The notes below the pieces were generated by a model. That model was not told the origin of the DNA. It ran no database searches and was given only the letters and a program-made list of their open reading frames with translations. Shown one piece after another: positions 11,735-23,400 of a stretch of 64,000 bases of DNA. The position numbers were made by a program, and so were the translations under genes. Positions within the stretch are counted from its first letter, which is position 1. Every line of letters begins with the position of its first letter. Source of the DNA: Cheilinus undulatus (taxonomy: Eukaryota > Chordata > Actinopteri > Labriformes > Labridae); contig NC_054888.1 of the NCBI RefSeq assembly GCF_018320785.1, forward strand, positions 21,468,438 through 21,532,437. Reading direction: 5' to 3'.

Positions 11735-14094
11735 TTAGCTGAAGTGTTTTAGTATGAGTTCTTTCCGAAGGTTCTCTGCCTGGCTGTCCCGGTCCTCGGG
11801 TCTCTGTTCGAGGCTCTCCGGCTGCTCCAGAGGGTCGGTCCTCTCCAGCGTCCAGGCGTCTAAACCGGACTGCAAAGAGGCGTTGTGGAGGACGCAGCAG
11901 GCGAGCAAGATGGCTGAACTTTTCTCTGGAGAATACTGCAGAGGAGAAGGGACAAGGTAGATAGATAGTTGGATGGAGGTTACGCTTCAGTTCAAGCTGG
12001 TTGCTATATCATTAAAAGTAATTCTTACAGTCAAAACCCTCCTTTATTTTTTTTTTCCAAAGTTCAAAGCCATGAGTAAATGAGAGGTACAGAAAGTTTT
12101 AGAAGGAAAGTGATTCAGTTGGCAGCTTTGAGACCATCTTAGATTACTTTTTTCTGCCTCTAATTCCTTTTGTTTTTGTGACTTAAGGCCTCTGATTAGT
12201 GAGAGAGCTGGCCACAGTTATCCCTTGTATTTATTCTGATTTATTTATTATTATTCTACCACTTTTTGGCTTGTATCCAGTCCTACATGGTTTAGGTTAG
12301 AAACTTGAAACTTACTACAATGATGCTGAAAATGATGAAACTTAAAAAATCAAAACTATTGCATTAATTAAAATAGTCAAATCTGTAAATTGAGAAGTTA
12401 ACATCTGGAAATTTAGATTTATTAGAATGAAATAAAGCAGAATAACCTGTAGGTATCCTTTAGTACCATCCAAACATCTAAATCTGGTCTGAATGGCTCT
12501 GAATGTTCGGTCCACAATCTCATGAGTCGCTGTGTGAGCTAGATTATACTGAAGCTCTGCAGGGGATTCTGGGTTGTCGACCGGCGTCATCAGCCACTTC
12601 CTTAGAGGGTAACGACGGTCACCTAGGAAGCAGATCACAAACTTTACTCCTTTCAGTCAAAAAGATCAAGCAGCATGTTTGACCTTCCACGGAGTACGTG
12701 GCCAAAACCCCCATATGGATAAATACATTAATGACAATGCATATTGTATACAGTAAAATTAACTCAAAAGCAATTAATCCATAACAGCATGAATCTGAAT
12801 ATGAGAGCGCAACAGGCTTTATGCTATAAAGGAGGAGGCTGGGGTGGAGGAGGTTAAACTTTGCTAGCAGCAGCATTAAGGAGGGATTAGTGAGGAATAC
12901 GTCATATTTAAATAAACCCCTGTGTTGAGAGAAAGAGCTGTGATTGGCTGTGGGAGCTGAGATCAGGATCAGCTGGCTGTATGACTGCCATGTCCTGCAT
13001 GATTCATTTTTGGGACACGTTTAGATTTAATAAAGTCCATCAGGGAACCATCCAGTTCTCACCAAGTAGCCAGCCCTCCTCGACGTCCTGCATCTGTTTA
13101 AAGAGAGCAGATCTTTCCAGAATCTCCGTGTCTTTGAGCCCACCCGGCCAGGTTTCTGCACTGAGCAAGAGTCCTCGAGCGTTACAGACGAGCTGACAGC
13201 CCACAGAGTGAAAGCCCTTTTTGTTCACGAAGGAAAAGTCTTCGCTGTTTGGAGCTTTGATCGTCACCTGGAGATAAAGGAGGGCGGCTCAGTTAGGATG
13301 TCAGAACCTAAGGATCAGAATTTTAAACTTTAAGATCAATCTAGTAAAAATCAAGCACCACGATAAGACGCCCTAATTTCTTGATTTCAGTCATCAAAAA
13401 TTGCAGGCAAACTCCTGCCCTCTAAGTTGCAGAAATATGTTTCCAATATTCAGTATTGAAATGTTTACCTGAACACAATCAAGCACCCCGAGCACTCCTG
13501 GAAACGCTGCCACCCTCTGAAACTCCTGGACGGTCTGGTCTATGCTGGTGGGGTCACTGTTCAAGAAACATTATCACCGTTAATGTCCGTTAAAAATAGC
13601 CTTCATGGGGCTAAATGTTTAAAATCTTTCCAGATGGTAGTTGTACAATCGTACTTGTTGAATGTGATGAACTGCGGCGCTTTCTCCACCAGGGCTTTGG
13701 TCACATTAGACACACATCTGGACATTGAAGCCTGGCTGATCCCGATTGTGTCTCCCATAGATGTCTGGAACGAGCCGGACGTGTAGAAACCCAAAGCTGC
13801 CAACACCTGGACTTCAGGGCTGATAGCTCGGGACCGCTGCGTACGTCTGCACAGAGCCTGGCACAGAGAAAACATTCATTAATCATTTTTTTAGGGATTA
13901 TTCAAAACAAGAGATCAGCAGAGGCTCACCTCTCTGAGAATCTCCACCAGGTAGAGGATGAAGTGTCTCGGGAAGCCGAACTGCGTGAGGAGGAAATTAT
14001 CTGAGACAGAGTCGAGGTCGAAGCGGTCCAGGGTCTTATGGCCTCGACCGTGTAGGAGGAGGTCACAGTCTAAGATGGCTATGGAGATCGCCAT
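11735..14094 (-). CDS. harbi1: Harbinger transposase-derived nuclease, complete, 6 coding exons, 345 aa
   Basis: HARBI1 is a vertebrate gene domesticated from a PIF/Harbinger DNA transposase. The minus-strand exons are 14094-13930, 13857-13655, 13556-13469, 13267-13063, 12622-12447 and 11935-11735, with GT-AG borders throughout. They sum to 1038 bases with one open frame, close to the ~349 aa of mammalian HARBI1. The product starts [19 protein letters not shown], includes a helix-turn-helix-like stretch ([20 protein letters not shown]) and the nuclease domain with Asp149 (VLDC) and Asp198 (LKDTEIL). It ends ELILKHFS. The usual third catalytic Glu (VIEKTF in mammals) is Asp258 here (IVDRTF). 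The start ATG lies one base into the exon after acceptor CAG at 14098-14096. A non-coding first exon probably ends at 15195. The gene is head to head with atg13. Confidence 0.95.
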
Positions 14095-14184
14095 GCTGTG
14101 GAAAAATATAATTTATCATCAATATCCATTTCACATGAACAATTAGCTTCAGTTTGTCAGTTTTCTCTTAGTAAACATAAGAGT

Positions 14185-14310
14185 GAAGGTTATTATAGTT
14201 AACTAGAACTTACTAAATAACTCAAATGCAAAAATCATTTCATTTAATTGAAACTAAAATAAAAATAAGGCTCTACAAATAACTAAAAACATATTGTGTG
14301 CTTAAAAGTC
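14185..14310. repeat. Interspersed A-rich repeat relic ('gttaactaaaac' type)
   Basis: The run ttattatagttaactagaac and the following aactaaaataaaaata resemble one end of a very common teleost interspersed repeat. The partner end is not seen. It lies in the harbi1 5'-untranslated intron. Confidence 0.4.
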
Positions 14311-14319
14311 TAAATTAAA

Positions 14320-14607
14320 GTTTGTTGGTCTGATGAGACTAATATGAGGCCTTTCAGCCATCAGACAAGGACACTAAACACTGCGCATCACCACAAACAC
14401 ACCATCCCCACTGTGAAGCACGGTGGCGGCAGCATCATGCCGTGGGGATGCTTCTCAGCAGCAGCCCAGAGAAGGCTTGTAAAGGTAAAGGGTAAAATGA
14501 ATGCGGAAAACTATAGGAGGACAATCTTATTCAGTCTGCCAGAGAATTATGGCAGAAGAGAAGATTTATTTCCAAGGACTCGGTGCTGTGAATGCAGCCA
14601 GCATTAA
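14320..14607 (+). mobile_element. Tc1-like transposase fragment
   Basis: The plus-strand translation gives NTAHHHKHTIPTVKHGGGS, then MPWGCFSAAAQRRLVKVKGKMNAENYR. This is the middle of a Tc1-like DDE transposase, covering the HHxKHT, GGGSxMxWGCFS and KGKMNAxxY motifs. The frame breaks on both sides and the catalytic residues are not all present, so it is a dead fragment. It sits in the first (non-coding) intron of harbi1, opposite to that gene's direction. Confidence 0.85.
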
Positions 14608-15189
14608 TTATAATAAAAGATCATGTGCAACACCTGTAGAAGGGCTTTTATAAGAAGGCATCTGAAATACATGCGCTTAAATATCCTTTATTGCATGAAA
14701 GATGACAATACTTGTAACTCCTCAACAACAATAAAAGCTGTCAATATAGTAACAAAGTCAATAATGACTGAGGAAATTCATTAGAGTGTGTCCATGCCTG
14801 TGAAACCGGCCTTTAACACATAATTGTGCATGTATTGTGTTTAATACATTTATTCCTTATATTTGGGTGTTAAATGCCGTTTAATTGTGCTTCTTGGCAA
14901 TGCAATTGGTTCCTGCTTCCTCACTACTTCCATGTTTATCATCAGCACCACATTACACTAACAATGACAAGCACGTTTGTGCAAAACACTCAACTTCAGG
15001 GTCTGCATACCTGTATTCAATAGAGTCAAGCTAACGTGCTAACAAGCTATTTCGCTCGTTTATGAGATTTTCTCAAATCTGCGAACGTTTTATGTTTTTA
15101 AATACAAATCTAGACGTATGTTTATCTGAGTAACTTTAAACGGATACCACTGAAAGCACATTTAGTTTGATTTAAATAAGAAACTAGCT

Positions 15190-15720
15190 CTTACCTTTGC
15201 AGAAGTGGTGCGGCGTTTGTAAACAAAACACAGCCCACGTAAACGTATCCTGTTTGACGCATCCGCAGATTCGACACGGCAGCATTTAGAATTTATTGTT
15301 TCACATTAGATGGTTTCTTGTGTGTTTGAAATATATCTATCTGGTCCATCCATTGGTTTTTACGCTGTCAGTGTGGAATATATATTTTTTATTGACTTGA
15401 CACATTTATGGGATATTTAAAGCAAAGCTATCGAAAGTGTCGAGTAGAAACGGCTGCTATCTAAACACGTCGACATGGAGAAGATAAACAGAAAAGTAGC
15501 ACAGCCGCCGCTGACGTTTTGAGCACCAAAATAGGCGTGTAAATGCTCATTAAACACGTCGTTGCATGTCGTCTGTTCTAAGTTCAACCGAAGTTCCTCT
15601 TTAAAGGGAAAAGCGGATGTGAGTTCAACTGTTTTTATTATGGAGCGAAATTGTGTCGTCGTGAGCTAACGGCTAGCATTAGCCAACGGCTAACGGCAGA
15701 GTCACCTCTCCTGTGCCCCT
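15190..15720. promoter_or_regulatory. Likely shared upstream region of harbi1 and atg13
   Basis: A sequence reading CTGCAAAG|GTAAG on the minus strand (donor at 15194-15193) looks like the 3' end of a harbi1 non-coding first exon. On the plus strand GTC|GTGAGC at about 15660 is a candidate donor for an atg13 non-coding first exon, whose partner acceptor is TTTTAG before 17434. The two candidates are only about 0.4 kb apart, and the region has more CpG than its surroundings, as expected of a bidirectional promoter. No TATA box is evident. Exact start sites cannot be fixed by eye. Confidence 0.5.
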
Positions 15721-16391
15721 CCTTATTGACACGTTTATACTCTGACATTGTTGGTAAAACGACTGTAAAGCTCTAAGCTGAAATTTAAGGTGCTCATATT
15801 TAGCGTTTTAGTCAGCTGTCACTGTGCTGGTTATTCATTTTGACCCACATTTTATGCCGGGGCAGTTACATGTCAACACGGAGGCCTCGTACTAGCTCTC
15901 AACACAAACTGAACTGTAAGGGGGATTTAAATGGTTAAAAATCAGCATATTATTACTGAATATTTAACAGGAAGTCTTGTATTTGTATTAAATGGACTGT
16001 ATAGCTTGTGATAACACTTGTATTGCCTATAAAGGAAGGAACATGCGCGGGTAGCTTGGTTTGTTTTGGTCCAGATTTAGCTGGTGAGCTACCATGAATC
16101 ATAACAAATGCTGCTCTGAACAATATCTCACCATTTACAGCGATTATTTCAATTTCAGCTCCTTTTTTAAATATTATTCATGCATTAGCAGTCTTTGAAA
16201 TTTACATTTTCATACTAAATCTTCTGAATTTGCAACTAAAAACTCAAAACTAGTCCAACAAAATATTAATCTGCATATCACTGTAGACTTTACCACTAAA
16301 AGGTTTAACTTCAAATGATCATATTCCGTTTTTATCTAATTTGTAAGCTGATTAATATGATAAAAATCACTGTAATACGTCTGTTTTTTTG

Positions 16392-16892
16392 TAGGGCTGG
16401 GCAATTAATCGCAAATTAGATTAAATCGTAACATGGTCTGCTGCAATTTTCAAATCCCATGGGGTGCAATATTTCTTTAACCTGAAATTTGTGTCGAAAT
16501 ACTAGTTTAAAACTTTTTTTTGCAGCAGAGACGTTTTGCATTGCGTATCATGCAAGAAAAGTGTACCAAAAAGTCCTGTTTTCTTTAGTTTTGTATGTTT
16601 TTCTTATTAAATATTAGAATTATATTAAAATTATTTCTCCCTTCAATACAACAGTACATATCCGATTTTAAAAATAAGTCAAAATCATCACAGTTAGATG
16701 TTTTTTCAAAATTGTCCAACCCTAGTTTAATCTAATAATGTGTGGATTATAATATGTAATGAATTATTGTTTGTTTTTGTTGGAAAATGCACAAGATTAA
16801 GAATTTATTATTTAATCGCATATTAAATCGCAATCGCAACATTGGGTAAAAAAAATTGCACTTAGATTATTTTCCCAAATCGTTCAGCCCTA
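16392..16892. mobile_element. hAT-type non-autonomous element (MITE) with intact target duplication
   Basis: The element starts tagggctgggcaattaatcg and ends aaatcgttcagcccta, so the outer 8 bases (TAGGGCTG) form a perfect inverted repeat. It is flanked on both sides by the identical string gtttttttg (16383-16391 and 16893-16901), consistent with the 8-bp target duplications of hAT elements. It is 501 bp long, AT-rich and non-coding. It lies in the 5' non-coding region of atg13. Confidence 0.85.
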
Positions 16893-17139
16893 GTTTTTTT
16901 GCTATTATTGTACTTTTTCTGTTATTACTAGGGGAAAAAAATAATATCAGCACAACGATACAGGCTCTATACTAAAAACCAGATAGGTTGCAGTTCAGTT
17001 ATCTGCCAGTATTATGCACAGACAAAAGGACAATATATTTATTCTCAAGGTGCATTCGCTGTCAAATACTTAGATGATATTATGCCATTTGATTTGCCAC
17101 TTTGTACATGTTAAAATGCCGTGTTAGGATACTTACTGC

Positions 17140-17290
17140 ACGTAGAATGTCAGTGTTAATTTTGTCGACTAAGACTTTGCATAAAATTGTTAGTCAACTA
17201 CCTTTTTTCATGAGGAAGGCTTGACTAAGACTATTTAAAAATAGATATTTTGAAATAAAAACTCTGCCAAAAAGTTCAGCTTTTGTCTCA
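17140..17290. repeat. Interspersed repeat end ('ttttgtcgactaa' type)
   Basis: The run gtgttaattttgtcgactaa followed by ttagtcaac-type blocks resembles one end of a widespread teleost non-autonomous element. No matching second end was identified, so the borders are approximate. Confidence 0.4.
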
Positions 17291-17445
17291 GAGACTCAGA
17301 CAAGATTAAAATTTCAGTATAAAAAAAAAGAGCAGAAAGGTTTAGATAAATGTGAGTAGAAGCAATTAGGGCATATTTTGTTGGTCATTTTAAAAGATAT
17401 TTTGATCTGATGTGAGCATGTCTTTGATTTTAGGGTCGTGAAAAC

Positions 17446-20400
17446 ATGGACAGTGGCCTGAGTCCGCAGGATAAAAAAGACCTGGACAAGTTTATAAAGT
17501 TTTTTGCCTTGAAGGTAAGAAAGAGTTCGACGCACTGGTCAGTCCTGATTTTACAGCTGCATGAAAATATCAATACAGGAGCTTTTATGGGACGCTATGT
17601 TCTTTTGGTCTTGTTGTTTACCTTGTTCTCAGAGGTGAGTTCAGTTATTTTTAACCTTTGGCCACCAGAACCCATCGATTAAAACACAAATATTATCTTA
17701 AGGAACCTGAAAGTGGAATGATTTGTCTCTCACTGCCTCTATCAGTTTGCTGTTGTTTTTCTTACAGAAGTATTCTACTTCCAGTCCCACATTTTGACTG
17801 TTTGCCAATTATTGAAAGAAAGGTGTTTAAAAAAGGCCAAGGTTTAAAAAAAAAAAAAAAATTGAAGGGAGGGTTTATGACAGTATTTTCTCACTTACAT
17901 GTAAAACTTTCTTTTTACTTTCTCTTTGTACCAATATTCTTTAGGTATACATCATTTTTGATCTCCACAACGTCAAAAAAAGATTCCACAGCAATTAAGT
18001 GTGGATGTACCTTTTTCTTACTAAATGTTATGTTTTTTTTTTTTTTTTTTTCATTTATATCATGTGTTTGCAGACTGTCCAGGTGATCGTCCAGGCTCGT
18101 CTCGGAGAGAAGATCTGCACTCGCTCGTCTTCGTCCCCTACGGGCTCTGATTGGGTAAAACAAAGTCCTGTTTTAAGCTTTCAGGACTCGTTTATATTTA
18201 CATACATGTAGCTGGTTTAAACTAGGAAAAAGAGTGCAGCAACCCTGCATGCAGCAAAGTGATGGTTTAATTTATCTTGTCTTGATAAATGTAAAATGTC
18301 AAAATCCCAAATTAAATTGAAAATCAGTGATTTGTCCAGCACTTGTTTAAACCATCAGTCTTGTAAAGTTGTTTTAAGAGTGTTATTTGTGTCTGTTGTA
18401 GTTTAATTTGGCCATCAAAGACATCCCTGAGGTGACTCATGAAGCCAAAAAGGCGCTGGCCGGCCAGCTCCCTGGCATCGGACGCTCCATGTGTGTTGAG
18501 ATCTCCCTGAAGACATCAGAGGTAGAAAATAAATCCCACTATTATTCCTCTTTTATTTAAGGATTTTTCACTTTCTAGTCATCAAACTGTGCAGTGAGTT
18601 TAATATTAGTTATTTTGAATATTCAAAGTTGCTGAAGGTGTTAGTTTCAACTATTATAAGAAAAGAACTACATGTGTATTTTATTCAAGTTAACTGTTGT
18701 TGCATTAATCTTTCTGGCTTTGATTCTTCCTCAGGGAGACTCGATGGAGTTGGAGACTTGGTGCCTGGAGATGAATGAAAAGTGAGAGAAATCTGCTGTA
18801 ATATTTTTGTGGACAACAGATCATTCTCCTCATTTGATGCTGTAAAATTCACTTCATAATGTGCAGAATTGTTATGACTTGTGACTAATCCTCTCTGCAT
18901 TAATGTTACTGTCACACACGAACACCTAATGTTATGTTTTGTAAACAAGCGACCAGTGGAGGTCTCAGATTATTTAAGTCATAAATGGACTGCTCTGTCT
19001 CTGTTTTGGTGACATTTTCCGAAGCACTGCTGTGTAAAATCTGATGACCTTTTACACTAGAGATAAAGCGAGTATGTCCATAAATGTCTGCCTCAGGAAA
19101 ATCCACCTTTCTGCAATGAAAAGTTTGATTCTGAATCGATATGTCACCACGCTTGGTCAGAGCTCTTGAAAATCTTTGCTGCTGCCTTTATGCTACATTA
19201 ATGAAAAAGACATTATATGGAGAAGAAATACTCATCTTCAGTGTCCATAAAAATGTTCATAAATTGTGAAGATTTTTCCATGTTTAAGTTTGCATATACA
19301 AGAAGTACCACCAAGCTTTTAGGACTAATGAATGATGATTATGTTTGTCTCTGTTGCAGGTGTGATAAGGACATCAAGGTGTCGTACACGGTCTACAACC
19401 GACTGTCCGTCCTCCTGAAGTCTCTGCTCGCTATCACCAGAGTAACACCGGCCTACAAACTTTCCAGAAAGCAGGGGCACGACTACGTCATTCTATACAG
19501 GTCAGCGTGATGTTCAGGATCAACCAAGTTTGATTTTCTACAGTCTCTTTGCAAACTTCTGCACCAATTCAACCCAAATTACTTTCATTTCAAAACAAAA
19601 GAATGCAAACATCATGTAGTCTTGTTACAGAGCTGAGATTTTCTAGATTTTTATCTTGTTGCATGCAACTGCAAAACATTTTCAACCACTTCTTTTGTGT
19701 TTTAGGATCTACTTTGGTGAAGTTCAGCTTGGTGGGCTCGGGGAAGGTAACCATAACCAGTAAAGTGTATGAAAAATAAGTTACTGGTGTAATTTTGGCT
19801 GGTTTGTGTGTTTATTGTGGTGTTTATTTTCTAAGGTTTTCAGACGGTGCGTGTTGGTGTCGTTGGCACCCCGGTGGGAACAGTCACACTCTCCTGTGCT
19901 TACCGCACCAACCTGGCCTTCATGTCAAACAGGTAACACATGCAATGCAACACAGGCTCTTTAAAAAAAATTCACTTTGCTTATTTTATCTAGAAACACA
20001 TTTTAATTCTACCCTCTAATATTTTGGTTCATAAAGATCACATTTTGCTCTAGGCTTAAAACTCTAAGGGAATGTAACTTAAGGGTTGAAATGTCTTGTG
20101 TCGTCTGCAGACAGTTTGAGCGGTCAGCCCCCATCATGGGGATCATCGTGGATCACTTTGTGGATCCTCCTTGCAGCAGCCAGCGGCCTGCAAACATGGG
20201 ACAGCCCTGCAACTACAGGTAGATACATTAATCCAGCTTTAATCTGACTGCTAAGGAGTCTGCAAAATTTAGTAAAATAACAGAAACTTAGTGGCCAGAC
20301 CTTGATTTTAACGGCAGTTCCACTGTTTTTTTAATGAAGAATAAGGCACTGTAATGGACATAAATGGACACAGCAAAGTAAAGCAAAAACACATAAGCAA

Positions 20401-23400
20401 CGACAACAAGATCACAAATGCGGCCTTCAATTAATGCAAATGAAATGCTTACTTGTGATCACTTGTGATCGGAGTCTGATGCCCAACAGATCCAGAAAGT
20501 AACAAAGGTCAGACAATTCATGTTCCTTCCACGGTTCCAGCAAGTTAAAAGTCTTGTAGTGTCAAGATTCAGCTTTGGGATGAGAGCATGGCTAGGGTCG
20601 TGGACTTTCTGCAGAACCTCTGCTTGGATGGTGTTGAAGGAAGGAAAGAAAACTCTTGTACTTAATGGGCCGGTGTCTGTTGCCCTAAAACTTAAGGTTA
20701 AGCTGGGAACACAAAGCAACAGTGGGAGACTGCCGCTTGCTTTTTTGCATCGATCTTTTATCTTCTACTGATAACTGATTGTTTTGATCAGATCATATTA
20801 CTTTAAACCACCATGTCCTAAAAATCTTTATTAATCTAAATTATACTGTATGTGCAGAGCTCCAGATGAGGACGACGGAGGACCATTTGCAGGCGTTCAG
20901 GACTCCCAGGAAGTCTGCACCACCTCGTTCTCCACCTCCCCCCCCTCTCAGGTAAGAAAACGAACCTTTGCTCCTCCTCATGATCTCCGTCTTTATCCTA
21001 CGACTTCCTCTGTTTTCATTTCTCTTTTCTCTCTTTGTCTGTTTTCTTTCGGTTGTCCTTCGCTCTATCCGTCTGTGTGCGTGGTATCTCAGTGCGTGTG
21101 CACACTGAGCCCTTCGCCCTCTAAACTCTCTAAGCCCCTCCCCCAGGACAGTCTGCAGATCCCATTGGCTCCTGGACTTGTCACTCACACTGTGAGTCTT
21201 TGCTGGCCACTGTGAGAGTGTGACTGTGTGTGGAACAACTTTTAAAGCCGGCTACACACGAGATGATTTTAAAATCTGAACCGGTTTTAGAAAACATGTA
21301 AGACTGCAGACATGTGGCGCATGGTCCTGTGGAGTCTAATAACCGACCTGATTTGAGGCTCTGAAATAACCATAATGACACCACAATGGCAGAGTCTTGA
21401 ATCAGACCATGCCCTCATCGTCGAGTGTGTAGCCAGCCCAACTGTTTAACACTCAGATCAATTTTTTTTAATTTGGTGTGTGTGTTGCCCCTAAACATGT
21501 CAAACTTTTTAAACCATCTTTCTGCCCATATTTAATTTTATTTATCAGTTCTCTACAATTCTTTGAACACTTACACCTCTGACACTTTAAATTTCTGACT
21601 TTCCCCTCTAACCTATCAATTTGAGAGTCTTGAAATGAGGTTTTTAAATTAAAAACCATCAAATTTAGGCCCTCAACTCTCAAGAATATAACATTTTAGA
21701 GATACATCAAAAAAAGGGTGAAAACAAATCTGAAATATTATAAAACTTTGCATGGGTCAGTAAGAGATATTTAAGAAATGTAGCAAGAAATTCAGTTTGA
21801 GTGCAAACAGGGCCTTTATTTTCTAAAAGTCCTGTTATTTCTTTATAAATAGACATACGGTGCATTCAGAAAGTATTCAGGCCCCCTTCACTTTTTTTCA
21901 ATTTTGTTATTTTGCAGCCTGATACTACAATCGAAAAAATTCATTTTTATTCTCAGTAATCTACACTGAGTACCCCATCACGACAAAGTAAAAACAGAAT
22001 TTTAGAAAATTAAGCAAATCTATGAAAAAGTTGTAGCTTTAAATCTTAAATAATCTTTAATGCCTTTTATGTAACTTGGGCAGAATTCCTTAAAACAAGT
22101 AAGAAACTTCTAGAAGTTTAAATTAGGCCATGTTTAAATCTGTTTATTTTCTTTGATTTTAATGAAATACAGGAAAGTTAAGTTCAATGCTGTAAATATC
22201 TACTTGTTCTCGTGCTCTGATGTCTTTATTTTGAAGGGCCAGCTTTTTGATGTCTTTATTTTGAAGGTCTAGCTTCAATTTACATGTTTGATTTGTAGAG
22301 CTCCATATTTTATCACCTAAAGCCATCACGTCTTGTGTCTGTTGTTCCCTCTGTCTCTCTAGCTGTATACTTCCAGGTTATCATACCAGCCTTCAGCTCT
22401 AGGGGGAGCTGCTGAGCTCTGCCACCCCGGAGCCAACCCCAACCAGGTAAACAACGCTCGAAGATCAATCAGTACACTGTGTCTAAGTTTTGTAAACGCT
22501 GTGAATTTCCTGTTAATTTTCTTTGTCTTTGTTCTTCATCCTCAGGCGTTGCATCCTGGGAAAGAGGGCGGGGTTGTGTTGGTTCCTAATCAGCCTCCTC
22601 ATGGAGCCGACGCCCATCTGACAGTAGAGCACGCCCCCAACACACCTGGCAGCAGGTAAATCTCCATGCACTGCTTCACATCAGTATTAAGCAGGTTAAC
22701 TTGCTCCGTGCTGGCTTGTTTGGTCTTCTAGATCAATTTTTTGTTGTTTCTGTAAATTTAGAGAGAAATTTCTCTGTTTTTTTAAAATGTTTTCCAGATT
22801 AAAGCATATCCAGTCATGTCCAGTTCTTAATTTCTGTGCTTTAAGATGTTTTCTAGTGATCTCATTTGTTTGTGTTTTTTTTTTTTTTACAATTTGCCAT
22901 CTCCTTATTTCACAAATCATTTTAGTAGCAAGGCACCCTTGCAGAAAGCAGTGAAAAAGTGTGAAATTTTTCAGCATGCTTTTAAAGTGAAAAAAGTAGC
23001 GCCATCTGGTGGAAAAATATTTAAACTAAAAATTGAAAGCTAGAACTATACAGTGAAATCTTAACATAAAGGACTGCATTAGCTTATGATGAGATAAATG
23101 TGGGATCAAAATGGGTCCGTTTTTGTCCTTAGGAAAAAATGTGTTGGTTTTTGTGCAGCTTAGCCATTTTAAGCTAATTTAAGGAACTGAGACAGCAATT
23201 CTAAAAAAGAAAATTTTGAGCTTTATTCATTCAACACAGCAGAAATGGCTTGAAAATAAAAAACTGAAAGACACAAAATGTCCCTAGGATGTCTGAAGGG
23301 CTAACGGTATTTTCTTGTTTTTTTCCAGCGGCGATGATGACGGTCTGTCGAATAGCGGGGAGGGACGGAGAGACGAAGGACGCCGGAGTGTTTCTCCCTC

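Noticed and set aside
17658-18086. Plus-strand ORF of 142 codons spanning atg13 intron 1 and the second coding exon
   Set aside because: It reads across an intron with homopolymer tracts and uses a frame different from the ATG13 exon it overlaps.
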